The position numbers and the translations under genes are program-made. This document shows positions 10,197-19,213 of a stretch of 64,000 nucleotides of DNA, piece by piece; position 1 is the first letter of the stretch, and each line of letters starts with the position of its first letter. The notes below the pieces were generated by a model. That model was not told where the DNA came from, made no database searches, and was given only the letters and a program-made list of their open reading frames with translations. Origin of the DNA: Sphingomonadaceae bacterium (lineage in GTDB: Bacteria; Pseudomonadota; Alphaproteobacteria; Sphingomonadales; Sphingomonadaceae); contig PKED01000030.1 in NCBI GenBank assembly GCA_002863155.1, forward strand, positions 1 through 64,000, read 5' to 3'.

Positions 10197-11414
10197 ATGG
10201 CCGCGATTTTGCCCTCAGAAGCCCGGCTCGCTGTCCGGAATGATTTTCCGGGCCTGACCCCCGGGTGGCACTATCTGGACAGCGCCGCGACCGCCCAGAA
10301 GCCAAAGGCGGTGATCGACGCCATCGCCCGCGCTTATGGCGAAGATTACGCAACCGTGCATCGCGGGGTGTACAAGCGCTCCGCCGATATGACGCTGGCG
10401 TATGAAGCGGCGCGGCGGCGAGCGGCGGGGTTTATCGGCGCGGGCAGCGCGGACGAGATCGTTTTCGTGCGCGGCGCGACCGAGGGCATCAATCTCGTCG
10501 CGACCTGCTGGGCTGGCGAACAGCTGAAAGCCGGTGATCGTATCCTGCTGAGTCAGCTCGAACATCACAGCAACATCGTGCCGTGGCAGATGATCGCGCA
10601 GAAGATGGGCGCACAGGTCGATGTCGTGCCACTGACCGACGATCACCGGATCGATCTGGACGCGATGGCCGCGATGATCACGCCCGCGCACAAGATCGTT
10701 GCGCTGGCGCATGTGTCGAACGTGCTCGGCTCGGTGCTCGATGCGCGCCGCGCCGCCGATATCGCGCATAGCGTGGGGGCGAAGCTGCTGCTCGATGGCT
10801 GCCAGGCGGTGCCGCGCATGGCGGTCGACGTCGCGGCACTCGATTGCGATTTCTACGTCTTCTCGGCGCACAAGCTCTATGGCCCGACCGGCTTCGGCGT
10901 GCTCTGGGCGCGGCCCGAGCTGCTCGAGGCGATGCCCCCCTATCAGGGCGGTGGTGCAATGATCGACCGCGTGTCGTTCGCGGGGACTACCTATGCCCCG
11001 CCGCCGGGCCGGTTCGAGGCGGGGACGCCGCATATCGTCGGCGCGGTCGGGCTGCACGCGGCGATCGATTATGTCGAGGCGATCGAGCTGGCGCGTATCC
11101 ACGCGATCGAAACCGATCTGGTGCGGCAGACCCGCGAGGCGCTGTCGCAGATCAACTCGGTCCGGCTGTTCGGGCCCGAGGATGCCGCCGGGATCGTCAG
11201 TTTTGTGATCGAGGGGGTGCATCCGCACGACATCGGTACCATCTTGGACGAGGAAGGCGTGGCGATCCGCGCCGGCCACCATTGCGCGCAGCCGCTGATG
11301 GACGCCCTCGGCGTGCCGGCGACGGCGCGGGCGAGCTTTGGCGTGCATAGCGATGCGAGCGACGTTGCGGCGCTGATCCGGGGGATCGAGCGCGTGACAC
11401 GGATTTTCGGATGA
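10197..11414 (+). CDS. sufS: Cysteine desulfurase SufS
   Basis: YLDSAATAQKP, EHHSNIVPWQ, VFSAHKLYGPTGFGVLW, IRAGHHCAQPLM. Confidence 0.95.
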   Translation: MAAILPSEARLAVRNDFPGLTPGWHYLDSAATAQKPKAVIDAIARAYGEDYATVHRGVYKRSADMTLAYEAARRRAAGFIGAGSADEIVFVRGATEGINLVATCWAGEQLKAGDRILLSQLEHHSNIVPWQMIAQKMGAQVDVVPLTDDHRIDLDAMAAMITPAHKIVALAHVSNVLGSVLDARRAADIAHSVGAKLLLDGCQAVPRMAVDVAALDCDFYVFSAHKLYGPTGFGVLWARPELLEAMPPYQGGGAMIDRVSFAGTTYAPPPGRFEAGTPHIVGAVGLHAAIDYVEAIELARIHAIETDLVRQTREALSQINSVRLFGPEDAAGIVSFVIEGVHPHDIGTILDEEGVAIRAGHHCAQPLMDALGVPATARASFGVHSDASDVAALIRGIERVTRIFG

Positions 11415-11424
11415 GGATGGACGG

Positions 11425-11880
11425 ATGAGCGGTTTCGAAGTGGAGCAGGTCGATTCGGTGCCCACGCCCCCCAAGGCGCGGGTCGAGACGGCGGCCGAGA
11501 CGTTCGAGCGCAAGCGCGATTATCTCGACGGGTTCCTGAAGCAGCAGCCGCAGGGGACGTCGTCGGGCGAGCCGGGCGGCGAAACCTATGAAGCGGTCGT
11601 CGCGGCGCTGAAGGACATCTATGACCCCGAAATTCCGGTCAACATCTACGATCTCGGGCTGATCTATGGCGTCGACGTTACGGCCGATGGTCACGCGGTG
11701 ATCACGATGACGCTGACGACGCCGCACTGCCCCGTCGCCGAATCGATGCCCGCCGAAGTCGAGCTGCGCGTCGGCGCGGTGCCGGGGGTCGGATCGGCCG
11801 AGGTCAATCTGGTGTGGGATCCGGCGTGGGATCCCAGCAAGATGAGCGACGAGGCGCGGCTCGAAATGGGAATGCTGTAG
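11425..11880 (+). CDS. SUF-associated DUF59/MIP18-family protein (SufT-like)
   Basis: LKDIYDPEIPVNIYDLGLIYGVDV ... MTLTTPHCPVAESMP. Confidence 0.9.
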   Translation: MSGFEVEQVDSVPTPPKARVETAAETFERKRDYLDGFLKQQPQGTSSGEPGGETYEAVVAALKDIYDPEIPVNIYDLGLIYGVDVTADGHAVITMTLTTPHCPVAESMPAEVELRVGAVPGVGSAEVNLVWDPAWDPSKMSDEARLEMGML

Positions 11881-11930
11881 GTTTCGATCAAAGCGGTACT
11901 TTGACCGAGGTTGATTCTTCGAAGAACCAG

Positions 11931-12003
11931 CCCGTTAGTTTCGAGCGAAGTCGAGAAACGGGTTGCGGTGCTTACGCTTCTCGACTGCGCTCGAAGCGAA
12001 CGG
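11931..12003. repeat. Family A-related palindromic repeat doublet, copy A3
   Basis: CCCGTTAGTTTCGAGCGAAGTCGAGAAACGGG ... CTTCTCGACTGCGCTCGAAGCGAACGG between sufT-like gene and sufA. Confidence 0.75.
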
Positions 12004-12013
12004 ATGACATGAT

Positions 12014-12367
12014 ATGACGACGAACACCCGCCCGCGCCCCGCTGCGCTGAACCTGACACCCGCTGCCGAGGCGCGGATTGCCGCGCTGATGGCAAAAGCA
12101 CCCGACGGCGCGATCGGGGTCAAATTGTCGACGCCGCGGCGGGGCTGTTCGGGCCTCGCCTATTCGGTCGATTATGTGAGCGACGCCAAACCGTTCGACG
12201 AACGCATCGATACGCCCGGCGGTACGCTGTTCATCGATGGCGGGTCGATCCTGTACCTTGTCGGCAGCAAGATGGACTGGGTGGAGGATGATTTCGCTGC
12301 CGGTTTCACCTTCGAAAACCCCAACGCCAAGGGCGCGTGCGGGTGCGGAGAGAGTTTCACCGTCTAG
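12014..12367 (+). CDS. sufA: A-type Fe-S carrier / HesB-IscA-family protein
   Basis: LTPAAEARIAAL, GVKLSTPRRGCSGLAYSVDYV, NPNAKGACGCGESF. Confidence 0.92.
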   Translation: MTTNTRPRPAALNLTPAAEARIAALMAKAPDGAIGVKLSTPRRGCSGLAYSVDYVSDAKPFDERIDTPGGTLFIDGGSILYLVGSKMDWVEDDFAAGFTFENPNAKGACGCGESFTV

Positions 12368-12461
12368 GCCCTCACGCATCGTGGAGCGGAACGATTCCGC
12401 GTCCGCCAGCGTTCCCAAACAGACGATGCCGCAATGAAGCGGCAATTTTGGGAGAGGTTCG

Positions 12462-12611
12462 ATGCTCTGGACTCTGGTCGGTATTCTTGTCGTGCTGTGG
12501 CTGCTCGGCTTTTCGGTGTTTCACGTCGCCGGTGGCCTGATCCATCTGCTGCTGGTCGCCGCCGTGATCGTCGTGCTGTTCCAGCTGATCACCGGGCGCC
12601 GCGCCGTCTGA
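12462..12611 (+). CDS. Lmo0937-type small membrane protein (49 aa)
   Basis: MLWTLVGILVVLWLLGFSVFHVAGGLIHLLLVAAVIVVLFQLITGRRAV; not in the ORF track because of its length. Confidence 0.75.
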   Translation: MLWTLVGILVVLWLLGFSVFHVAGGLIHLLLVAAVIVVLFQLITGRRAV

Positions 12612-12615
12612 ACGC

Positions 12616-13095
12616 TCAGGCGCTGCTCTTCTTGAGCAGTGCGGTACGCATACATTCGCACACGACTTCGCCGCGCTGGTTGATCATGCGGTGCTTCCAC
12701 GTCACCAGCCCGGCGTCCGGTCGCGACCGGCTGTCGCGCAACTCGACCACTTCGCTGGTGGCGTGGAGCGTGTCGCCGATGAACACGGGCTTCGGCATCA
12801 CCAGCTTGTCGTAACCCAGGTTGGCAACAAGCGTGCCCATCGTCGTCTCCGCCACCGTCAGCCCGACCATCAGGCTGAAGGTGAAGGTGCCATTGACGAG
12901 GATTTGCCCGAATTCGCTCGCCCGCGCCGCCTCGGCATCGAGGTGTAGCGGTTGCGGGTTATGCGTCATCGTCGACCAGAGCAGATTGTCGGTCTCGGTC
13001 ACGGTGCGGCGCAGCGGATGGTCGAAGGTTTCGCCAACCTGCCATTCGTCGTAAAATTTGCCGGGCACGATTGTCTCCTGTCGGATCGGCGTCAT
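12616..13095 (-). CDS. MaoC-family dehydratase (hotdog fold)
   Basis: [49 protein letters not shown]. Confidence 0.88.
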   Translation of the reverse strand: MTPIRQETIVPGKFYDEWQVGETFDHPLRRTVTETDNLLWSTMTHNPQPLHLDAEAARASEFGQILVNGTFTFSLMVGLTVAETTMGTLVANLGYDKLVMPKPVFIGDTLHATSEVVELRDSRSRPDAGLVTWKHRMINQRGEVVCECMRTALLKKSSA

Positions 13096-13104
13096 GCTGG
13101 CCTA

Positions 13105-13635
13105 ATGAACCAGCCTGTCCCCGCTGTCACGATCGTCATGGGCGTCAGCGGCTGCGGCAAGTCGACCTATGCGCGCGTCTTCGCCGCCAAATATGCCGCG
13201 CGCTTCGTCGAAGGCGATGATCTGCACGGTCCGGCGAACCTCGCAAAAATGCGCGCCGGGATCGCACTCGACGACGATAACCGTGCTCCGTGGCTCGACC
13301 GGATCGCTGCGGCGGTGAACGATGCCGCGCGCACGGGCCGCCCCGTCGTTGCAACCTGTTCGGCGCTGAGGCGTGCCTATCGCGACCGGCTGCGGGATGC
13401 GATCGACGAGCCGGTTCATTTCATCCTGCTCGACATGCCGATCGAGGAATTGCGGCGCCGCTTGGCCATGCGCGCGAACCATTTCATGCCGCCCGCCCTG
13501 CTCGACAGCCAGCTCGCGACGCTCGAATGGCCCGATGACGATGAGGCGGTCGAGATCGTTCAGCCGCCGAGCGCGCCGAATCCGCGCCCTGCCGTCCAGC
13601 CGCCATCGGCGGGCAGCACCACGCCCGACACATAG
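13105..13635 (+). CDS. Gluconokinase, with C-terminus overlapping the convergent SDR gene
   Basis: VMGVSGCGKSTYARVFA, VEGDDLHGPANLAKMRAGIALDDDNRAPWL. Confidence 0.88.
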   Translation: MNQPVPAVTIVMGVSGCGKSTYARVFAAKYAARFVEGDDLHGPANLAKMRAGIALDDDNRAPWLDRIAAAVNDAARTGRPVVATCSALRRAYRDRLRDAIDEPVHFILLDMPIEELRRRLAMRANHFMPPALLDSQLATLEWPDDDEAVEIVQPPSAPNPRPAVQPPSAGSTTPDT

Positions 13636-14336
13636 CGGGCGTAATCGCTCGCCAGGAACAGGCAGACATCGGCGACATCATCGACCGTGCCGAGCCGTCC
13701 GAGCGGTACAGCGCGTGCCGACGCTGCCTTGGCCTCGGGCGTGGGGGCGAGCCGATCCATCCCCTCGGTGCCGTCGATCGGGCCGGGCGAAACGCTGTTC
13801 ACGCGCACGCCCTCACGCCCCCATTCGATCGCGAGTGTCCGGGTGATCATGTCGACGCCTGCCTTCGCCGCGCAGACATGGACTTGCAGCGCCATCGGGA
13901 TCCAGGCCTGCGGGGCGGAGATGTTGATGACGCTCGCGCCAGGCTTGGTCAGGTGCTCATACGCCGCCCGCATGACGTGGAATGTGCCGAGCGCGTCGAT
14001 CTCCATCACCGATCGGAAACCATTGGGCGACAGGCCCGCAGCGGGCACGGGGAAATTCCCGGCGGCGCCCGAGACGAGCACGTCGATCGTGCCGCGTTCG
14101 GCGCGGAATTGCTCAATCGCCGCCTTCACCGCATCGAAATCGCGCACGTCGAGGCTGAAGCCGAGCGCTTGCTTTTGGCCATGGAGAGAGGCGACGGCGG
14201 CGTCCACCTTGTCCTGGCTGCGGCTGGCGACCGCCAGATTGGCCCCGGCGCGCGCGAAGGATTTGGCGATGCCGAGATTGATGCCGCTGGTGCCGCCGAA
14301 GACGAAGACGTTCTTGTTGGTGAAATCGAAGGGCAT
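13560..14336 (-). CDS. SDR-family oxidoreductase (2,4-dienoyl-CoA reductase-like)
   Basis: FVFGGTSGINLGIA, VSGAAGNFPVPA, VNSVSPGPIDGTEGMDRL. Confidence 0.88.
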   Translation of the reverse strand: MPFDFTNKNVFVFGGTSGINLGIAKSFARAGANLAVASRSQDKVDAAVASLHGQKQALGFSLDVRDFDAVKAAIEQFRAERGTIDVLVSGAAGNFPVPAAGLSPNGFRSVMEIDALGTFHVMRAAYEHLTKPGASVINISAPQAWIPMALQVHVCAAKAGVDMITRTLAIEWGREGVRVNSVSPGPIDGTEGMDRLAPTPEAKAASARAVPLGRLGTVDDVADVCLFLASDYARYVSGVVLPADGGWTAGRGFGALGG

Positions 14337-14358
14337 TGGCTCTCTCCCTCATTCATCT

Positions 14359-14442
14359 GTCACCCCGGACTTGAGCCGGGGTCCCGCTGTCCGATCCCCT
14401 ACCCGCCAAGAAGCGGGACCCCGGCTCAAGGCCGGGGTGACG
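14359..14442. repeat. Family B palindromic repeat doublet, copy B2 (intergenic)
   Basis: GTCACCCCGGACTTGAGCCGGGGTCCCGC ... GCGGGACCCCGGCTCAAGGCCGGGGTGAC. Confidence 0.9.
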
Positions 14443-14449
14443 GGTATGA

Positions 14450-16405
14450 TTAGCCTGTCGCCTCCACCGCCTTCACCTTCACCAGCAGCGCCTCGACCTG
14501 CACCTGCGCGCCAGCGGTGGCGTTCAATTCCTCGACCACCCCGTCGAACGGCGCGGTCAGGCTGTGCTCCATCTTCATCGCCTCGAGCGTCACGAGCCGC
14601 TGGCCCTTGGTGACGGTGTCGCCGGGCGCGACCTCGACCGCAGTTATCCGGCCCGGCATAGGGGCGAGGACGGCGCCGTCGGCCGTGGCGCCGAGCATTG
14701 ACGGGCGAACGGCGAGCGTCGCGTAGTGCGGTACGCCATTTTCGAAGAGTACCGCACCCTCGTCGACATAGACAAATTCTGTGTGCTCGTACCCAGCTTG
14801 GCTGCGAAGCCATCCCTCTGGCATACGTGCAATCACAACCTTGCCGTCGATGCATACCGCCGCCCGATCGCATTTTTCAGCATTTAGCCGAAAATTGTCC
14901 AGCCCATTGTCGATAGGCCAGCTGCGATTGATGCCGCCTCGCACCGCCAGCGCGCCGATCGCATAGCTTGCCAGCGCTGCGCTCGCGGGTATTGGTTCCA
15001 CGAGATCGTCGATGTTAAGGCTGATGTAGCCAGTATCGAGAGAGCCCGCGCGGAAGGCGTCGGTCCGGAGCAGGCGAGCTAGAAACGCTGCGTTCGTCTT
15101 GACTGGCCAGACCTGGACCTTCTCGCACGTCTTGACCAAACGCTCTACCGCCTCGGCGCGCATCGAACCCTTGCAAACCAATTTAGCGATCATCGGATCA
15201 TAGAAGGGCGAAACGTCGGAGCTTTGCTCCACTCCGGTCTCGATACGCGGTTGGATTGGTAATTCCCAGACGTGGTCCGGCGAGGTTAGTGCCGCCCGGC
15301 CGCCTTGTGAAAGTCGGAGATGATCTAGCGATCCAATGCTCGGCAAAAACCCCTTCGCCGGATCCTCTGCATACAACCTTGCCTCGATCGCCCAGCCATT
15401 GATCTCCAGCTCATCCTGCCGCTTCGGCAGCGGCTCCCCGCTCGCCACGCGCAGTTGCCACTCCACCAGATCGACGCCGGTGATTTCCTCGGTCACCGGG
15501 TGTTCCACCTGAAGCCGCGTGTTCATTTCCATGAACCAGATGCGGTCGGCGCGGAGGCCCTCGCTGGCGTCGGCGATGAACTCGATCGTGCCCGCGCCGA
15601 CATAATCGACCGCCTTCGCCGCGCGCACCGCCGCCGCGCACAGTTCCTCGCGCGTTTCCTCGGACATGCCGGGGGCGGGGGCTTCCTCGATCACTTTCTG
15701 GTGACGGCGCTGGAGCGAGCAGTCGCGTTCGAACAGGTGGACGACATTGCCGTGCGTGTCGCCGAACACTTGCACTTCGATGTGGCGCGGCGAGAGGATG
15801 TATTTCTCGATCAGCACGCGGTCGTCGCCGAAGCTGGAGGCCGCCTCGCGCTTGCAGCTGGCGAGCGCGTCTAGGAAATCGGCCGAGGCTTCCACCCGCC
15901 GCATCCCCTTGCCGCCGCCGCCTGCGACCGCCTTGATGAGGACGGGATAGCCGATCGAATCGGCTTCGGCATGAAGGCGCTCGGGCGTCTGGTCTTCGCC
16001 CAGATAGCCGGGCGTGGTGGCGACGCCCGCGTCCTGCATCAGTTTCTTGGCGGCGTCCTTCAGCCCCATCGCGCGGATCGAGTGCGGGGTCGCCCCGACC
16101 CAGATGAGCCCTGCGTCCATCACTCCTTGCGCGAAATCGGCGTTTTCGGACAGGAAGCCATAGCCGGGGTGGATCGCCTCGGCGCCGGTCGCCTTGGCCG
16201 CGGCGATGATCTTGTCGCCCACCAAGTAGCTTTCGCGCGCGGGGGATGGGCCGATGTGGACCGCCTCATCCGCCTGGCGCACATGCAGCGCCTTGGCATC
16301 GGCATCCGAATAGACCGCGACGGTGCGGATGCCCATCGCACGGCAGGTGCGGATGATGCGGCAGGCAATCTCGCCGCGATTGGCGATGAGGAGGGACTTG
16401 ATCAT
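14450..16405 (-). CDS. mccA: Biotin-dependent acyl-CoA carboxylase alpha subunit (probably methylcrotonoyl-CoA carboxylase)
   Basis: Biotin carboxylase domain (KAVAGGGGKGMR, MNTRLQVEHPVTE), C-terminal biotinyl motif LEAMKMEHSL; adjacent to carboxyltransferase and ivd genes. Confidence 0.85.
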   Translation of the reverse strand: MIKSLLIANRGEIACRIIRTCRAMGIRTVAVYSDADAKALHVRQADEAVHIGPSPARESYLVGDKIIAAAKATGAEAIHPGYGFLSENADFAQGVMDAGLIWVGATPHSIRAMGLKDAAKKLMQDAGVATTPGYLGEDQTPERLHAEADSIGYPVLIKAVAGGGGKGMRRVEASADFLDALASCKREAASSFGDDRVLIEKYILSPRHIEVQVFGDTHGNVVHLFERDCSLQRRHQKVIEEAPAPGMSEETREELCAAAVRAAKAVDYVGAGTIEFIADASEGLRADRIWFMEMNTRLQVEHPVTEEITGVDLVEWQLRVASGEPLPKRQDELEINGWAIEARLYAEDPAKGFLPSIGSLDHLRLSQGGRAALTSPDHVWELPIQPRIETGVEQSSDVSPFYDPMIAKLVCKGSMRAEAVERLVKTCEKVQVWPVKTNAAFLARLLRTDAFRAGSLDTGYISLNIDDLVEPIPASAALASYAIGALAVRGGINRSWPIDNGLDNFRLNAEKCDRAAVCIDGKVVIARMPEGWLRSQAGYEHTEFVYVDEGAVLFENGVPHYATLAVRPSMLGATADGAVLAPMPGRITAVEVAPGDTVTKGQRLVTLEAMKMEHSLTAPFDGVVEELNATAGAQVQVEALLVKVKAVEATG

Positions 16406-16406
16406 C

Positions 16407-16883
16407 CTATTCGCTGCATCCCGTCGTGCGGCTCGAATAGCTGATGTTGGCGACCTTCCAGGTGCCGCCTTCGCGGACCAGGTCGAACAAGTCATAGCCG
16501 CAATGGTGGATCTTGCCGTCGATGTAGAAATTGTACCGGCCCCAGACGAACGCGACATCGCCGTCGACCTCGATCGCGGGATCGTAGAGGCGCTCTTCGA
16601 ACTTCTCCGGGCCCGGCTTCAGTCCGCCGAAGAATTCGCTCATCGGGCGACGGACGATCTTGCGCGTGCCGTCGGCGGCAACGCTCGCAATGAACAGATT
16701 GCCGTCCTCGCGCGCGAGTGGCCGCAGCAATTCGCCGTTGCGCGCAGCGATGGCGGCAAAGGTGGCGTTGACCGGCACCAGCACGGCCGCCGCTTCATCC
16801 TGCGGGGCGGGCGGCAGCCCGGTCCCCTTGGGCAGCGGCGGGGTGGGCGTGATCTGGAGGAGGAGAGAGAGGAGGATGGGCAT
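16407..16883 (-). CDS. NTF2/SnoaL-like (DUF4440-type) exported protein
   Basis: AAAVLVPVNATFAAIAARNGELLRPLAREDGN ... WKVANISYSSRTTGC. Confidence 0.65.
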   Translation of the reverse strand: MPILLSLLLQITPTPPLPKGTGLPPAPQDEAAAVLVPVNATFAAIAARNGELLRPLAREDGNLFIASVAADGTRKIVRRPMSEFFGGLKPGPEKFEERLYDPAIEVDGDVAFVWGRYNFYIDGKIHHCGYDLFDLVREGGTWKVANISYSSRTTGCSE

Positions 16884-16886
16884 GGG

Positions 16887-17375
16887 CTACTCCGCTGCAA
16901 ATACCTCCCCGATGCGGGGAGGGGGACCGCCCGCAGGGCGGTGGAGGGGTGATCGCGCATCGCATTTCGCGACGATCATTCGGATGACGGCGTCAAGGTG
17001 GGTCAGCACGTCTCTTGCCGGAATCCGCAAGGTGCTGAAACCCAGCCGAGCAAGCGTCTGATCGCGATGTTGATCGCGTTCCGGCCTGTCGCCGCGTGAA
17101 TGCGCCTCGCCGTCGATCTCGATCGCGAGCCGCGCCTCGAGACAGGCAAAGTCGAGGCTGAAATCGCCGATAGGGTGCTGGCGACGGAATTTGAATCCGC
17201 GGGGGCCTTTGCGGAATTCGCGCCAGAGCACGACTTCGGGGAGGTTTCCGGAACGGCGTTCGCGCTTCGCCAGCTTGAAGGCGGCTGGGCTTGCGGCGAG
17301 CACCCCTCCACCACGCGGCGTTGCCACGCGGTCCCCCTCCCCGTGTCGGGGAGGTGTTTGAGACCGATCGCCCAC
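16887..17375 (-). CDS. DUF559-type endonuclease-domain protein, second copy in window
   Basis: VVLWREFRKGPRGFKFRRQHPIGDFSLDFACLEARLAIEIDGEAHSRGD...RLGFSTLRIPARDVL; both ORF ends lie in palindromic repeats. Confidence 0.85.
   Translation of the reverse strand: MGDRSQTPPRHGEGDRVATPRGGGVLAASPAAFKLAKRERRSGNLPEVVLWREFRKGPRGFKFRRQHPIGDFSLDFACLEARLAIEIDGEAHSRGDRPERDQHRDQTLARLGFSTLRIPARDVLTHLDAVIRMIVAKCDARSPLHRPAGGPPPRIGEVFAAE
16900..16951 (+). repeat. Family D palindromic repeat, copy D1
   Basis: AATACCTCCCCGATGCGGGGAGGGGGACCGCCCGCAGGGCGGTGGAGGGGTG. Confidence 0.85.
17301..17359 (-). repeat. Family D palindromic repeat, copy D2 (inverted)
   Basis: Reverse complement AAACACCTCCCCGACACGGGGAGGGGGACCGCGTGGCAACGCCGCGTGGTGGAGGGGTG. 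Confidence 0.85.
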
Positions 17376-17379
17376 CGCT

Positions 17380-17437
17380 CAATACCTCCCCGGAACGGGG
17401 AGGGGGACCATCGCGTCAGCGATGGTGGAGGGGTCAT
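17380..17437 (+). repeat. Family D palindromic repeat, copy D3
   Basis: CAATACCTCCCCGGAACGGGGAGGGGGACCATCGCGTCAGCGATGGTGGAGGGGTCA; forms an inverted doublet with D2. Confidence 0.85.
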
Positions 17438-17446
17438 CTCCCCAGC

Positions 17447-19099
17447 TCACATCCGGAACACCCCGAAGCGGGGCGCCTCCGGGATCGGGGCGTTGAGGCA
17501 CGCCGCAAGGCTCAACGCCAGCACATCACGCGTCTGCACCGGATCGATAATGCCGTCATCCCACAGCCGGGCGGTGGCGTGCCAGGGGTTGCCTTCGTCT
17601 TCGTATTTCTGGCGGATAGGGGCTTTAAAGGCTTCGGCCTCTTCCGGCGTCCACTTGTCCGCGTCGCGGTGGACGGTCGCGAGCACGCTCGCCGCCTGTT
17701 CGCCACCCATCACGCTGATCCGCGCGTTGGGCCAGCTGAACAGGAAGCGCGGGGCATAGGCGCGCCCGCACATGCCGTAATTGCCCGCGCCGAAGCTGCC
17801 GCCGATCAGGACGGTGATCTTGGGCACGCTCGCGGTTGCGACGGCGGTGACAAGCTTGGCGCCGTGCTTGGCGATCCCCTCCGCCTCATATTTGCCGCCG
17901 ACCATGAAGCCCGAGATGTTCTGGAGGAACAGGAGCGGCACGCGGCGCTGACACGCCAGTTCGATGAAGTGCGCGCCCTTGACCGCGCTTTCGCTGAACA
18001 GCACGCCGTTGTTGGCAAGGATCGCGACCGGCATGCCCCAGATATGCGCGAAACCGCAGACAAGGCTGGAGCCGTATAGCGCCTTGAACTCGTGAAACTC
18101 GCTGCCGTCGACCAGCCGCGCGATGACTTCATGGACGTCGTAGGGCGCGCGGACGTCGGTGGGGATGATGCCGTAGAGGTCTTCTGCCGGGTATTTGGGT
18201 GGTCGCGGACTCCTCAACCCGTTCGTGCCGAGCGCAGTCGAGGCACCATAGCCCGCGGCCCGTCCCTCGACTTCGCTCGGGACGAACGGAGAGCCAAGGT
18301 TCGAGACGATATCGCGCACGATCGTCAGCGCATGCTCGTCATTCTCCGCCAGGTGATCGACCACGCCCGATTTGCGCGCGTGCAGATCGCCGCCGCCCAG
18401 ATCCTCGGCGCTGATTTCCTCGCCCGTCGCGGCCTTTACCAACGGAGGGCCGGCGAGGAAGATCGTGCCCTGTTCGCGCACGATCACCGTCTCGTCGCTC
18501 ATCGCGGGGACGTATGCGCCGCCCGCGGTGCAGCTGCCCATCACGCACGCGATCTGCGGAATGCCTTTGGCCGACATATTGGCCTGGTTGAAGAAGATGC
18601 GCCCGAAATGATCGCGGTCGGGGAACACCTCGGCCTGGTGCGGCAGGTTGGCGCCGCCCGAATCGACGAGGTAGATGCACGGCAGCCGATTGGCCTCGGC
18701 AATCTCCTGCGCGCGCAGATGCTTCTTGACGGTGAGCGGATAATAGGTGCCGCCCTTCACCGTCGCATCGTTGCACAGGATCATGCACTGACGACCCGAA
18801 ACGCGGCCGATGCCCGCGATCATCCCTGCGCCGGGGATGTCCTCTCCATAAACATCATGCGCCGCCAGCTGGCCAATCTCGAGGAAGGGCGAACCCGGAT
18901 CGAGGAGCCGTTCGACGCGGTCGCGCGGCAGCAGCTTGCCGCGCGACGTGTGGCGTTCGCGGCTCTTTTCGTTCCCGCCGAGCGCTGCCTTCGCCACATC
19001 GGCGCGCAGCCGTTCCGCAAGCGCGCGGTTGTGCGCGGCATTGGCGCGGAACAGGTCGCTCTCGACCGAAATCTTGGTGTCGAGCACCGGGGCGCTCAT
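17447..19099 (-). CDS. mccB: Acyl-CoA carboxylase beta (carboxyltransferase) subunit, probably methylcrotonoyl-CoA carboxylase, with in-frame repeat insertion
   Basis: [54 protein letters not shown]; insertion [30 protein letters not shown]. Confidence 0.87.
   Translation of the reverse strand: MSAPVLDTKISVESDLFRANAAHNRALAERLRADVAKAALGGNEKSRERHTSRGKLLPRDRVERLLDPGSPFLEIGQLAAHDVYGEDIPGAGMIAGIGRVSGRQCMILCNDATVKGGTYYPLTVKKHLRAQEIAEANRLPCIYLVDSGGANLPHQAEVFPDRDHFGRIFFNQANMSAKGIPQIACVMGSCTAGGAYVPAMSDETVIVREQGTIFLAGPPLVKAATGEEISAEDLGGGDLHARKSGVVDHLAENDEHALTIVRDIVSNLGSPFVPSEVEGRAAGYGASTALGTNGLRSPRPPKYPAEDLYGIIPTDVRAPYDVHEVIARLVDGSEFHEFKALYGSSLVCGFAHIWGMPVAILANNGVLFSESAVKGAHFIELACQRRVPLLFLQNISGFMVGGKYEAEGIAKHGAKLVTAVATASVPKITVLIGGSFGAGNYGMCGRAYAPRFLFSWPNARISVMGGEQAASVLATVHRDADKWTPEEAEAFKAPIRQKYEDEGNPWHATARLWDDGIIDPVQTRDVLALSLAACLNAPIPEAPRFGVFRM
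18219..18289. repeat. Family A palindromic repeat doublet, copy A2, inside the carboxyltransferase gene
   Basis: CCGTTCGTGCCGAGCGCAGTCGAGGCA ... TCCCTCGACTTCGCTCGGGACGAACGG inverted pair. Confidence 0.9.
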
Positions 19100-19213
19100 G
19101 CGGCTTCCTCTCTCGTTTCGTCGAGCCTGACTAGCGGGGCGTGTCGCGGTTGGGAAGCTGGCGCGCGCCGCGACGCCGGTGTAATGACGGCGCACAAATA
19201 TCGGAGGTGCAGG

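Noticed and set aside
18092-19213. N-terminal extension of the M13 peptidase ORF
   Set aside because: Antisense to mccB; a clear ATG with signal peptide occurs at 19214.
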